Shown: positions 47,935 to 58,330 of the stretch, piece after piece
How positions within the stretch are numbered: the first letter of the stretch is position 1
How the letters are laid out: each line of letters begins with the position of its first letter
NCBI RefSeq assembly: GCF_014356525.2
Contig: NW_024090261.1
Span: forward strand, 1-64,000
DNA length: 64,000 bases
Reading direction: 5' to 3'
Source: Nilaparvata lugens
Taxonomy: Eukaryota > Arthropoda > Insecta > Hemiptera > Delphacidae
The notes under the pieces: model-generated
The model's database searches: none
What the model was told of the DNA's origin: nothing
The model's input: the letters and a program-made list of their open reading frames with translations, nothing else
Program-made: the position numbers and the translations under genes

Positions 47935-49116
47935 TCAACACCACGTCATCGGCAATCTCAGGTGGCTCAGGTGCTCCCCTCTTATTGAGATACCTCTTCT
48001 TTCCCATTCCAGCTGTTTGAACACCTCCTGGAGAGCTGAATTGAAGAAAATCGGTGATAAGGGATCGCCCTGCTTGACTCCTCTACTCAGTTTGAAATAC
48101 CTTCCTGCTCTCTCAAGACGAATTCTCGCAGCACTACTCTCATAATAATTCTTGAGAATGTTCAAATAGACTTCAGGCACTCCCTGCTCACGAAGAGACT
48201 TGAACAAAAAGCCATGATTCAAACTGTCAAAAGCTTTCTTATAATCTATAAAGGCCATATAAATCTTAATTCGATATTCAGAACACTTTTCGATCAATTG
48301 GTTTATTATATGTAAATTATCAACTGTTGAGAATCCTCCTCTGAAACCAGCTTGCTCATTTGGTTGATGAATTATAAGGATTGGCTGAATACGATTTGAC
48401 ATGGCTTTCATAAATAACTTTCCAATGCATGATGTAATACTTATTGGGCGATAGTTATTTATGTTATAAATGTCACCTTTTTTGAATAGAAGAATTATAT
48501 CTGCTAATTTCCACTGGTATGGAACCAGTTGCTCTTTAAGTATTTTATTGAAACAATCAACAAGCGCTCTCAAAATGTTTGCCGAGATAGCTTTTATCAT
48601 CTCATTAGAAATATTATCTATTCCAGCCATCTTATTATTTTTCAATCCCTTTATAATATCAGACAATTCTTGTTCATGGAAATCGGGTAATTCTTCTTGT
48701 GCAGCTGTGACCGTAGTATATGTATCTATACCATTCCAACTTTTGAATAACTCCTCATAATACATAGATGCTTTCTCAATGATGCCTTCTCTCTTCCTAT
48801 CGATACAGCCTCTTTTGTCTTTCAAACCCGTATTCCATTCCACACCATTTGAAAGTTTTTTCTTGATTTTCCTTGTAGAGCCTTCAGTTTCTAGAATTTG
48901 GTTTATTATATTATTTTCATATTGCTGTAAATCGTTGCGAATATGGCACCTTGCTAATTTGCATAATAAATTATATTCCAACTTTTCTCTTGCATTTTTA
49001 TGTTTTTTATGCTTCATATCCTCACGAGCTTTTATTATTTCTTTTGTGCTTTGTGATAATTTACCCAAGCTGCTACCTTGTGAAACCTCAAAAGTGTTTT
49101 TTATAGCACTTTCCAT
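47935..49116 (-). pseudogene. RTE-like reverse transcriptase, frameshifted just before the catalytic ADD
   Basis: A 393-residue frame with WKLADIILLFKKGD, NNYRPISITSCIGKLFMKAM, IYMAFIDYKKAFDSLNHGFL (motif A Asp) and GVKQGDPLSPIFFNSALQEV (motif B). The frame then ends HLRLPMTWC because one T is missing in the codons for the catalytic F-A-D-D motif: the bases GCCGATGACGTGGTG are present but read out of frame. A second one-base shift follows near 47875. The enzyme cannot be made from this copy. Confidence 0.85.
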
Positions 49117-50010
49117 ATATTATAACTGTCTTGTAAACTAGTTTGGTGATGAGCGAAATTTATCAATTGTATTTTTTGCTCCAGCTCTCTTAAACCATTG
49201 TTATTAATCACTGGTGTTCTGCTCATAGTCCTGTTCCACTCTATTCTAGGTCTTCTTGTTGACCAATCTGGTGAAAGCTCAATTATTATCAATCTGTGAT
49301 CAGTTGCAAAATTAATTCTTCCTGTCACTTCAAAACGCTTAATAATTCCTCTTTGAGCGGTCAGCACATAATCTATTTCGTTCTTAGTCTGTTGATTGGG
49401 CGAAATCCACGTCCACTTTTTCCCAGCTCTTTTTTTGAAAAAAGAATTGATTATCTTCAAGCCCTGCTGAAAACAGAAATCGACCAACAACTGTCCTGCT
49501 CCATTCCTTCTGCCATAACCATATTTGCCTACTACATTTGCTTCGTTGTCTTCCTGCAGACCGACCTGAGCGTTGAAATCTCCTAGAATTATTTTTGCAT
49601 TTTTCCAGTTATTTTTTTCATGTCTGATTGCTGTTGACAATTGTTCGTAGAACGCCTCACGCTCTTCCTCCTCAGCTTCTGCAGTCGGAGAGTAAACTTG
49701 ATATAGCTTAATATCTTAGAACAACCTATCTTATTCTTAGAACAGCGAGTCTTTCTGTTATGCCTTTAAATTCAATTATTCTTGATTTTAATTTTTCTTT
49801 GATTATAAATCCAACTCCTTTTTGGCCTTGAGTTTCTCCAAAATGGTAGAAAATATATCCACTCTTTCTTTGTAAGATTTTTTCATAGTTCCTTCTCACT
49901 TCAGATACTCCTAGAACATCTATACTTGTTTCTCCTAGTGCTTCTTCCAATTCACAAAGTCTTTCTTCTGTCCTTAGAGTGCGAACATTTAGAGTTCCTA
50001 TAATTAATCC
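49101..50010 (-). pseudogene. RTE-like APE endonuclease, frame-broken
   Basis: The domain starts GTLNVRTLRTEERLCELEEA near 50000 and continues with SIDVLGVSEVRR, GVGFIIKEKL, then after a shift near 49725 SPTAEAEEEEREAFYEQL, KIILGDFNAQVG, NEIDYVLT and ATDHRLIIIEL. These are the ordered endonuclease motifs, with catalytic Glu, Asp-Asn and His positions present. Confidence 0.8.
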
Positions 50011-50138
50011 TGGGGGTTTTGGTCGTACTTCCCCTCGGTGACCAACCGTCCTGGGGAAAAACTGCTTCTAATTTCATCCGAATCACAATCCATTTTCCTG
50101 TCCGTGTTGTTGGTTGGCGGCCTAGTTTCCATTTTTTC

Positions 50139-50971
50139 CTATTCATTCTGACTGCCTGTTTGATCTAATCTTGAACTACCGTCGTGATTTGCATCTGATT
50201 GCTCGTTCAGACGATCCTCCTCTTTGCTTTTTTCATCATTTTTCATGAGGAATCTCTCTAGGCTGTTATTCCCACTGAATTTCCTTCCCTTCTTTTTAGA
50301 CTGGCGATCCTGAGAATTTTTCCTTTCTCCTTGTGGCCGTGGTGATGCCTCTTCACTTCTCGCTCGTTTTCCGGAGTTAGACTCTTGTCTGTCCAATTCT
50401 TCCAGGGATAGAAGCGTCCCATCCACCTTTAACTTCTCCCCTATCATGGTTACTCTTCTACCTTGTGCTTTCAATTTTACAAGGTGCGGGAATAATTGCT
50501 TCCTGATTACCCTGCTCTCACGAGAGAAATCCTCCTTTATCTGAACATTTTTGAGCTCTTCTGATTCCTGCAGTTTTCTCTTTGCTCTCAATATATTGTT
50601 TTTCACTACCATCGAATTCAACTTTACAATTACAGGCGATCCTCCCTTATTTTTGTTTGTTCTCCATAATTCTCTAACATAATTTCCATTAAAATCAGGG
50701 ACCACATATTGCAAAATTCTTATCACTTCTTGATTCATAGCAAAAATTCCTTATTTTTTACTCCAAAAAGCAACAAGTTGAATTTTCTGTCTTTTTCTTC
50801 GTTAAGCATGACATTTTTCAAATTTTTCTGTTTCATGTGGTTAATTTCCTTTTTAATCTCATTTAATTCCTTTTGAAAGTTACTATTCAATGTGTCGACT
50901 TTATTGTCCAACTCATCAAGTTTCTTCAATTTCCCTAATATTTGGTCTATTTTTTCCTCAATATTATTCAT
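50139..50971 (-). pseudogene. RTE-like LINE ORF1, split into two frames
   Basis: The first frame (50735-50971) is a coiled coil with heptad leucines (KIDQILGKLKKLDELDNKVD) leading to KFNLLLFGV, the opening strand of an RRM-like domain. The second (50139-50738) continues with YVRELWRTNKNKGGSPVIVK, a basic helix (ILRAKRKLQES) and a Ser/Lys/Arg-rich tail. They join by one shift near a T-run at 50745-50760. The layout is the RNA-binding ORF1 type, like the intact ORF1 at 34255-35037. Confidence 0.7.
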
Positions 50972-52387
50972 TGTGTGGTTGATTTAATTTCACAGCTACA
51001 ATACAATGAAAATGACAAACACTGACAAACGATATGGAATGAACGAACAAAGATTACAATACTGACACCTATAAGGAATCTGATTTATCGTTGCTGTGGT
51101 GATGAATGGAACTTATCAGAGAATTCTGTAGCCTAGGTCACGGTAGATAAGAAGCCGACAGGCAGTTCAGGTGTTCAGATTCTTTTTCTTCTTCTTCCAA
51201 CTTCGTACTCTGCTTTTGACTATTATTATTGTTGCTTTATCCTATTATTTCCCTGTATTGCCTGCGCGGTAAATTTAGTTTTTGAAGTTTGATGCAAGTT
51301 GATCAAAGTCCATCTTCCTTACTTCAACGTGCGAGTGTATCTTTCTTTAAATCGTTCAATTTAACCTAGAAAACTGGTACTTGTACACTTTTGAATGACT
51401 GAACTCTGTTACTAATTATCCAAAAAATGTTATTCTCTGTACACTGGACACACTGCGATCTAGAATTAGTTTACCTGCTCAGAAAAACGACATGAACAAA
51501 ACTTTGTCACTCGAATTTTCGATTTTTCCACGAACACGATCTGAAGACTATTTTACACAGCAGTTCAAGGCTGCCAACCCCGAGTGTGAATTACCAGAGA
51601 TCTATTGAAGAATAATCACTAGAAACTCTTCACGTATTGTAACAGTCTATTAACAAATTTTCTAGATGAGCTGAGGTTCAGAAAAATATTTATATATTTT
51701 TAATGTTCTCTATTATTTAAAACTGGAATAATAAATTCTGACAACTCTCAATGCTGCCGTACAGACTCAGAAATATCAGTCGACGAATTAAAAGTATAGG
51801 AGTCAGAAGGAAAATAATATTAAATAATTATGGTGTTAAGTGATTAGTAATATTTGCTACGATTGGGCTATATTAATCAATATTTATACATAAAAAAACA
51901 ATTTCTAGGTTATGAAAAAGTTCAGTATTAAAATTGACAATCAAGAATAGAAGTAAACAGGCTATCTTATCTGAACCGGAGCTGCTTGGAAAACAACCGT
52001 CCTTTACCACTGCCTCGACTCGACTATTTATTAATTATTATGAAATACTAATATTATAGACACTATTAATTATGATACACCTGAGAACTAGCAATAATAA
52101 TATTTAGCATGAAAACTATAATCAGTAATAATAAATAAAAATCACGAGACAGTCAATAAGTCAAACTAGAGGTTAATTTGAGGTTAGGATTCCTGTGAGC
52201 ATCCATTGATTCAGAGCAAATTCAGAGGCCAGGATTGGTGGCCGGGCTAGCGACACTAAATGACTGCCAGAATCTGACGACCCTAGAGTTGCCAGTCCGG
52301 CCATCAATCGTGGTGTCTCACTAGTGGCTCAGCGTGATTTACACATGGCCGCAAATGTTTGCTCTCTGGTGTAATGTACTGATGGCC

Positions 52388-52626
52388 TAATCCCTGATGT
52401 AATACGAGCTATAAACATTGTATATTATACCTTTATACAGTTCTCTAAAATCCACAAAATTTTGGTGACTTTTTGTCCGCTGCAATTTTTGTCAATTTTG
52501 ACACACATTGTTATAAATATTAATCCCTGATGTAATACAAGTCATAAACATTGTATTATTATACTTCATACAGTTTCTAAAATCCACTAAATTTCGGTGA
52601 GATCTCGTGCGCTGCAATTTTTGTAA
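52388..52626. repeat. Two direct repeats of about 105 bp
   Basis: Copies start at 52388 and 52521 with TAATCCCTGATGTAATAC and share ATAAACATTGTAT, CATACAGTT, AAAATCCAC and GCTGCAATTTTTGT in order. They differ by scattered substitutions. Confidence 0.75.
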
Positions 52627-52723
52627 AAATCCAATCATCGGATGGAGAAAATTTTTCTTATATTCTTTCCAAGTTAACAATGTTTTAAAGACCAATCAAT
52701 GACCTTTGATTCATCTCTCTATA

Positions 52724-52896
52724 TTTCATGAGTGCCGACTGCCAAGTTAAAATTTCCCAAAAACACCAATTTTCGAAGAAACTGATTTTTACTTTTCGAG
52801 ACAAACTTGAAGCGTTTGTCTCGAAAAGTAAAATCAGTTTCTTCGAAAATTTGGTGTTTTTGAAAAATTTCAACTTGGCAGTCGGCACTCATGAAA
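52724..52896. repeat. Near-perfect 173-bp palindrome
   Basis: Left arm TTTCATGAGTGCCGACTGCC and right arm GGCAGTCGGCACTCATGAAA are exact inverses. Pairing continues inward through TTTTCGAAGAAACTGATTTT and ACTTTTCGAGACAAAC, with only a few mismatches, to a loop of about 7 bases (CTTGAAG). It would form a long RNA hairpin if transcribed, or be a small foldback MITE. Confidence 0.9.
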
Positions 52897-53281
52897 GATA
52901 GAAGAAGGAGGAAACCGTTTGAACTAGTGTAGTACTTGTTCATGTAGTGTCCAGTGAAAGAGCAGAGCAGAGCAGTGATTGAGTGAATCTTGCTTCTACA
53001 GTACAGAGTGTACATATTAATTAAATAAACAATATCAGTAAGAATTTCTAATGAGATATCAGCTGTTTAATTGTTCAAGTAGTATGTTAGGATGAAAAAA
53101 GGTAGTTCATTAGTCTCTAGACTAGATGGCTATAGTATTGATAATAGAAAAAGAATAACATCTTTGAATTGAATAAGAGCGGTTGAATTCCATTGAATTG
53201 AATTGATTTTTGTCCAACTGACTATAATCTTGATGACAGGAGAGTGATGATTTCAATAATTAGATATTGTGTGAAAAATAA

Positions 53282-53299
53282 TTTATTCATTCATTTATT
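53282..53299 (-). terminator. Candidate polyadenylation signals of the survivin-like gene
   Basis: Two AATAAA hexamers on the minus strand, about 140 and 155 bases after the stop codon. Confidence 0.5.
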
Positions 53300-53438
53300 A
53301 ATCGAGAATTCAAAAATCTTACAAATTTCAATTTATAAATTTAAAAGACACTTTTGTTATAAAATATTAATCCCATGATAAAGTATACTGTACATAGTTT
53401 TTCACAATAATTGAACATGAAAATTGACTTGAAGCAGA

Positions 53439-53495
53439 TCACAGCGCATTCGCTAATTTGTGTAACTCGTCCACTTTTTTCTTCATGATAGAAGT
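53439..53495 (-). CDS. Survivin-like exon 4: C-terminal helix and stop
   Basis: The acceptor is TTACAG. It encodes TSIMKKKVDELHKLANAL and TGA, matching the end of the long C-terminal helix through which survivin binds borealin and INCENP. Confidence 0.75.
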   Translation of the reverse strand, partial: TSIMKKKVDELHKLANAL

Positions 53496-54182
53496 CTGTA
53501 ACAAAAAATTGAATTTTAATTTGACACTTGCACTAAAAAAGATTTACTGTAAAAACGGGGACAATACAGTAGCATAATAAATTGAAATTCATCATTTATT
53601 AAGAAGAATAAATGTTAATATATTAGTATGAAACTTTCAGAAAAGATCATGAAATGATCTTTAAGTTAAGGAAGCAGTTGGCTTCGTGATCGTGTTGCAA
53701 AGATGAAGAAACATGTGCCTGCTACTCCTATTCGACAGATGACCACGTGAGAAAACTCTAACTGTAATTTTTATAAAAAATGTTTCCAGCAGTTCGGAAT
53801 CTATCTAAATCTAAAAGTCTATTAGCTCTCATCATCTTTCTCATTAATTAACCACCCAAAAGAAAAATTATTTTGAACCATATCTGACTTGAATCTATAC
53901 AGAGTGTTCTGGAAAAAAGTGCCCATAAGTTACCAAGGTGCTTGGTAAAAGGTGCTTGGAAAAAGGTGCTTGGTTACCAAGTTATACAGGGTGAAAGATT
54001 TCGCCTGAATTTCAGTTCCCTTGCCGAAACGAAGCCCTATGGGTATTTGTTTACTGTTAATTAACATGTACAATTTAGAGTACTTTATGTAAAAAACTGA
54101 AAAATTGAATAAAACCGTTTCCAGACCTGTAGCTACAGTAATTTTCAAGATATATGACGAAATACGCAAAACTTGATCCCGA

Positions 54183-54697
54183 AAAACAAGTTCCTTTAAG
54201 GTTTGAAGCAGATTTACTATGTTGAATGTACAATAAACACAAAATATTTATTTACAGAACTTATAGAAAATTTAATTTCGAAGAGAAAGCTGTAGAATAA
54301 GAGTAAGAATAATAGTCTATAATAGACAAACGCAACCTTAAAAAAATAATCCTTGATTACATAGGAAACGCATGTAAAATCGATAGCTTAACAGATTTTG
54401 TCTTATTTTTCATTCGTTTTCTATGTAATTAAGGATTATTTTTTAAGGTTGCGTTTGTCTATTATAGACTTATTCTAAATCTTTCTCTTCAAAATTAAAT
54501 TTTCTACAAGTTCTGTAAAAAATATGTTGTGTTTATTGTATATTTACTTCAAAACTTGAAAATTAAATTTTCTAAATTAAATCTTAAATTTTCTAAATTA
54601 ATCTCTTCAAAATTAAATTTTCTACAAGTTCTGTAAAAAATATGTTGTGTTTATTGTATATTTAACTTCAAAACTTGAAGGAACTTGTTTTTTAGAC
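54183..54697. mobile_element. Foldback element with a duplicated right arm segment
   Basis: The left arm AACAAGTTCCTTTAAGG... through GTCTATAATAGACAAACGCA and ACCTT is inverted on the right as AAGGTTGCGTTTGTCTATTA ... CTTGAAGGAACTTGTT. On the right arm a roughly 85-110 bp segment (TTCAAAATTAAATTTTCTAC to CAAAACTTGAA) is duplicated in tandem. Non-coding. Confidence 0.75.
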
Positions 54698-54754
54698 CAA
54701 ACATATTCGGACCTATTTTAATTAGAACTTTTTTCTTCTGTATAATAGGATATA

Positions 54755-55151
54755 GTCCAGTCAAAATATCGTTCCTGAAGAATTTTTCTTGACGGTTCTA
54801 TATGTATGTTGAGACGCTGGATTCGAATCTGAAATTTGCTGACACGCCAGCGGCTTCACCCCAAAATTTCGGACGTTTTTAATTTTCCATTTAATCTCGA
54901 AAACCTTGAGTTCTTCGAGAAATAGCATTCCCTACAAAATTAAAGATAATAACATTTCCAATAAATTGACATTTCTAGATCAAGTAATGATTTTCATAAT
55001 AACGGGTTACCGAGTTACAATTTGGGGGTGAAGCCGCCCTCTGGCGTGTCAGCAAATTTCATATTCGAATTCAGCGCCCCAAAATACATATGGAACCGTC
55101 TAGAAAAATTCTTTCGGGGCTGTTTCCTGAAAAACGACCATTTGACTAGAC
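54755..55151. mobile_element. Foldback element, TA-flanked (copy 3 of the 6.6 kb family)
   Basis: Ends GTCCAGTCAAAATATCG and CGACCATTTGACTAGAC are inverse, with TA on each side. Inner segments CTGACACGCCAGCGGCTTCA and GAAGCCGCCCTCTGGCGTGT are also inverse. Sequence matches the arms of the element at 6616-7426, but the spacer is much shorter, giving about 400 bp. Confidence 0.75.
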
Positions 55152-55329
55152 TAAGATATACATTGACAAGGTCTAGAGAAAACATTTATTTTTAATAAAG
55201 AAAAGGTTTTTGTCTTGAACCCTAATAAACTTTCTCAAAAGTATTAGAAAACCTGGCCATTGATTCACAGAAGTAAAAATAGGTAGTGTATAAAACAAAT
55301 ATTATTAAATTTGGTGATATTATAAATAC

Positions 55330-55447
55330 CATACGTTGAAGTTCCAAGTGTTGTAGTAAGTCTATGACATTTTCAATTGTTAAATCTTTCTCTTTTTTAT
55401 CAAACTTAACAAACGGACAGGTAGGGCAATGTTTCTTGTGCTCTTCC
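55330..55447 (-). CDS. Survivin-like exon 3: zinc-binding His/Cys and helix
   Basis: The acceptor is TTTTTCAG. The first G completes a Trp codon left by exon 2 once the missing base is allowed for. It encodes EEHKKHCPTCPFVKFDKKEK, with the BIR zinc His and Cys, then DLTIENVIDLLQHLELQRM. The donor is GTATTT in phase 0. Confidence 0.8.
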
Positions 55448-55659
55448 CTGAAAAATATTAAATTTCTTATAAAAATTAGAGATTCTTAGGGGAAAAACTC
55501 AAATAAGAAAAACTATTAACTCTACAACGATTTCATCTCCACTACCTGTAATACAAGATAATTAATTGATTCATAATTTTATATAGTATAGTTGATGGAA
55601 GTATAGTATAAAAGTTGAAAGTATAGAAATTTCAACACATAAGCAACTCTTTAAATGAA

Positions 55660-55930
55660 TTAACTTAATAAAACAAAATAAATCTTATAGCACCCATTAT
55701 TTTTGAAAACACTTAAAATAGTTGAACAACTAGTTTCGGTTTACACCATCTTATTAATTAACTTAATATTGTCAAAATAATATACTTTATATTGTAATGA
55801 ATTCAACTATTATATTTTCAAAACCAATGGTTTATTGAGACAATTTGAGATACTAGTTTCGGTTGTTATATCATCGACCTCTAGTAATATAGTATCACAT
55901 ACTGTTTCAATAAAGCATTTTTGTTTTGTC
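55660..55930. repeat. Repeat carrying two ACTAGTTTCGGT words
   Basis: AACTAGTTTCGGTTTACACC and ATACTAGTTTCGGTTGTTAT occur about 130 bases apart, each after a run resembling 'ttttgaaaac...ttga'. The same core word is in the IDGF intron 4 repeat, so both belong to one dispersed family. Located in survivin-like intron 2. Confidence 0.45.
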
Positions 55931-56282
55931 AGAATCTAGTCGTTTTCATCCAATAATTATCACAACAACACAGAAAGTCAACGACTCTTAATCAACCTTA
56001 TCCGTAAATATTTTGTTGAGTGATAATGAAAACAACAAAAATCTGCAGCTGAGCAGAGCTCTGTCATTGTGAGCCTATTATTATTGGAACCTACGACTCC
56101 TCCAGCAGCTGTTTGTCAAAGATTAGTAGTGCCTTATCAGAATGAGCTCGCCATTTCAGTGTACCAGTCTGAAGGACCAAGGACAGTTTCACTATTCATG
56201 ATCATTCAGAACAAAATTAACTTGATCAAAGATAAATAAGTATTTTCGAGTAAGCAAAAATCTTGATATTGAAAATAGTTAC

Positions 56283-56391
56283 CAAGGGTCATCAGTTTCT
56301 TCCAGCCATTTAATGATTTTTTGCATACAAAGCAACAAGCCAAATCTGGCTCTTCTCGTCCCCCTGTAGCGTAGAATCCTGCAGCAGCCAT
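56283..56391 (-). CDS. Survivin-like exon 2: BIR core with one-base deletion
   Basis: The acceptor is CTTTTAG. It encodes MAAAGFYATGGREEPDLACC, FVCKK and SLNGW; after that the given frame departs from the BIR consensus, while the next frame gives EETDDP. The donor is GTAACT. Length 109 is one short of the 110 needed for phase with exon 3. Confidence 0.75.
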
Positions 56392-56699
56392 CTAAAAGTA
56401 CAATAACTCAGCTTAGTTTCATTTTAAATTAGTCTAGTCAGTTCAAAATAAATCAGTAAATTACAAGTAGCTCTAAACAGAAAAGAGACAATGAATCAGT
56501 AAATTAGGTATTCTAAACTATTTTATCAAAAATGGTCAATTTTAATACTGGGAAAACTTGCCTTAAAAATTTAATTCAATGAAAGGACGTCCAAATTTTT
56601 TGGCTCTTCCAAATACTCAATAGCAGTTTTTTTATAATATTTGGATTCAGCAGCCGGGTAGACATGGGGTCCTAATCGTTTTAAAAACATGAAAATCGA

Positions 56700-56878
56700 C
56701 ATGGAGACAATATTTTTATTGCAGATGATGCCCACATGAGCTTGTATGCTTGTGAGTTGGTGAATTGATGATACTTTCAGATTTCCATGCCATCGGCGGG
56801 ATTCGAACCCACGAACCGGTGCTATCAGAACGCAGTTTGTAACGCTCCTGCGACTAGTACTAGACCAGCCCGGCAGGA
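56700..56878 (-). mobile_element. tRNA-derived SINE
   Basis: On the minus strand a tRNA-like head has an A box (TGGTCTAGTA, 56858-56867) and, about 50 bases on, a B box (GGTTCGAATCC within 56798-56810), the spacing of an RNA polymerase III type 2 promoter. A non-tRNA body follows and ends in AATAAAAATATT near 56715. No cloverleaf acceptor stem closes, so it is not a tRNA gene. It sits in survivin-like intron 1, same strand as the gene. Confidence 0.65.
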
Positions 56879-57361
56879 TTTTTATAGTGGTCTTTTTTAT
56901 TTTGGTGAAATTTTACGCTAAGTCTCAACACTGAATCAAGGGGTTTCTATATTCTCTAAAACTTGGCATCTTTTTGTTACCATCAATGACAACGTTGCAC
57001 ACAGTTGAAAGCAGTAACCATTTAGTGGAAAGTTTAACAGTGAAATGCAGTTTTCAAAAATAGGTTAACAATGTTGCCAACTCATTTACTATAGGTGACT
57101 GTGACCAGACATTAAAATAATGATACCTAAGGAAGGAGGGTCGTAAGAAGTCAGCTAGCGCCTCCAGGGAGTCAGGCACATCTAGCAGTATTACAATAAA
57201 AATGAACATTGGACGCAACTACATGCAGGAGAGAGACTTACATGTAGATTTCCTTCGAAGTAAACCACAATTATTGGGTAGTTCGTTTTTAGTTATATAG
57301 CACAGAATATTTGCTATATTTTATATTACAAGTTACTGATAAAGTATACTACTAAACTTAC

Positions 57362-57469
57362 CCGCTTTGCATTACACTGAACTTTGTCATCAAATGGCCA
57401 GTATTTGAAAGTTTGAAGACGAGTTTTTGTCCAAAACATGATATCATCTGGTCTGTTAAATAACTCCAT
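57362..57469 (-). CDS. Survivin-like exon 1: start and first BIR helix
   Basis: It encodes MELFNRPDDIMFWTKTRLQT, FKYWPFDDKVQCNAKR, aligning with the beginning of the survivin BIR domain. The donor is GTAAGT in phase 0. The ATG is directly preceded by TTGGTTTCAG, which looks like an acceptor, so an upstream non-coding or short coding exon may exist. Confidence 0.75.
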
Positions 57470-57811
57470 CTGAAACCAAAGTATTATATTGTATAGTGCC
57501 TCAATTAACTTTTATCTAATTGAACCAAATAATTGCCTATTTTTACAAATATAATTTACTGTATCTTAACTTTGATTTAGATTAGAGACTTTGTGCATCA
57601 TTTTTAAGATTTGTGACATAGAATAAATTCTATGTATTGTTGATTTTTTTAACATTAAGTTATTGTTCCCTGAACTATTTTGGGAGGACATACTGTCTAT
57701 CATTGTCATGTTTCACAATATAACCAGAGTCTTGATCGTTAGCCAGGTGTTCCCGGATAGATCGCGTCAAAAAATAAAAAAACTAAACTTGATAATCAAG
57801 ATGGCGTGGCA

Positions 57812-58330
57812 TCACAGTCCCTCAAAGTTATCCCCAAGGAAATTATTGATACTGTAATAGCTTCTTTCAATCAGCCACCTTGACAGCCTCTTCATGAAAA
57901 CATCTATAGGAAGATCCCTCACCGAGCCCGGCAGCAGGATGAACATTTTGAGTGTAAACACTGGGAAAGAGTCCTTCACTCTCGACAACCTACAGCGTGG
58001 AATCTCCAATTGTAGCCTTCCGCGGGTACCGTGCGCTACATATCATACGTATGAATCCACCTGACACCTACTCAACATGTTAGTCCTGTTTATCTTCACT
58101 GCAGTAAGAGAGGCCAGTATATACAGCCCGAAGACGGTGTGCACTGGGCACACGAAGACGGGTTGACAATGGGCAATGAAGTCACTGTAGGTAAGGATCC
58201 GCAGTGCCTTCTTTTGAAGAAGCAGGATGTCATTGGCATGCGGAGCATGGCTCCGGAGAAGGATTCCATACTGCACATGACTGCCAAACACCGCATGATA
58301 CATCATTAAAAGTCTCTTAAGACTCAGGAG
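57812..58330 (-). mobile_element. 5'-truncated LINE: post-RT region and ORF2 C-terminus
   Basis: Minus-strand frames give MYHAVFGSHVQYGILLRSHA, NDILLLQKKALRILTYSDFI, AHCQPVFVCP and, in another frame closer to the 3' end, LLPGSVRDLPIDVFMKRLSR and WLIERSYYSINNFL. These are the 'YGILLWG ... LQKKALRI ... AHC-x-P-F' and tail motifs of CR1/Jockey-like ORF2. Upstream RT is absent. It is distinct from the elements at 38-51 kb and lies 340 bp upstream of the survivin-like start codon. Confidence 0.75.

Larger units (their letters stand above)
47075..50990 (-). mobile_element. Decayed RTE-like LINE with ORF1
   Basis: Minus-strand order: ORF1 (two overlapping frames, 50139-50971), endonuclease (about 49101-50010), reverse transcriptase (47935-49116), thumb region (47439-47837) and C-terminal tail (47212-47457), then a 3' end with AATAAAGGC/TTTATT near 47075-47100. 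Breaks are mainly one-base shifts, so the copy is dead but almost full-length. Endonuclease and tail resemble the RTE-type elements that are often annotated as 'craniofacial development protein 2-like' in arthropods. Confidence 0.8.
50991..53438. other. Intergenic region between the RTE-like LINE and survivin
   Basis: No gene recognised. Contents: a TG/CA-poor AT-rich background, a short GC-rich partly inverted patch near 52230-52310, a pair of direct repeats (52388-52626) and a long near-perfect palindrome (52724-52896). Confidence 0.6.
53496..55329 (-). other. Survivin-like intron 3 with foldback elements
   Basis: About half of this 1.8 kb intron is made of two inverted-repeat elements, 54183-54697 and 54755-55151. 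The rest is AT-rich with no exon seen. Confidence 0.7.
53439..57469 (-). pseudogene. Survivin/deterin-like BIR protein, four coding exons, one apparent frameshift
   Basis: Minus-strand exons 57469-57362, 56391-56283, 55447-55330 and 53495-53439 give a protein of about 130 residues, compared with 142 in human survivin (BIRC5). Seen: TRLQTFKYWPFDDKVQ, the start of the BIR fold; MAAAGFYATGGREEPDLACC and FVC with the zinc C-x2-C; GW; EEHKKHC with the zinc His and Cys; then a helical tail ending KKKVDELHKLANAL. Survivin acts in the chromosomal passenger complex with Aurora B, INCENP and borealin, and can inhibit apoptosis. Exon 2 lacks one G near 56302 in the codon for Trp or the following Glu: the downstream bases match the conserved WEE-x-DDPW only in the next frame, and exon 3 is in phase only if the base is restored. 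Either a true null allele or, perhaps more likely given a GGG-to-GG change, a sequence error in a working gene. Typed as pseudogene only for this break. Confidence 0.75.
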
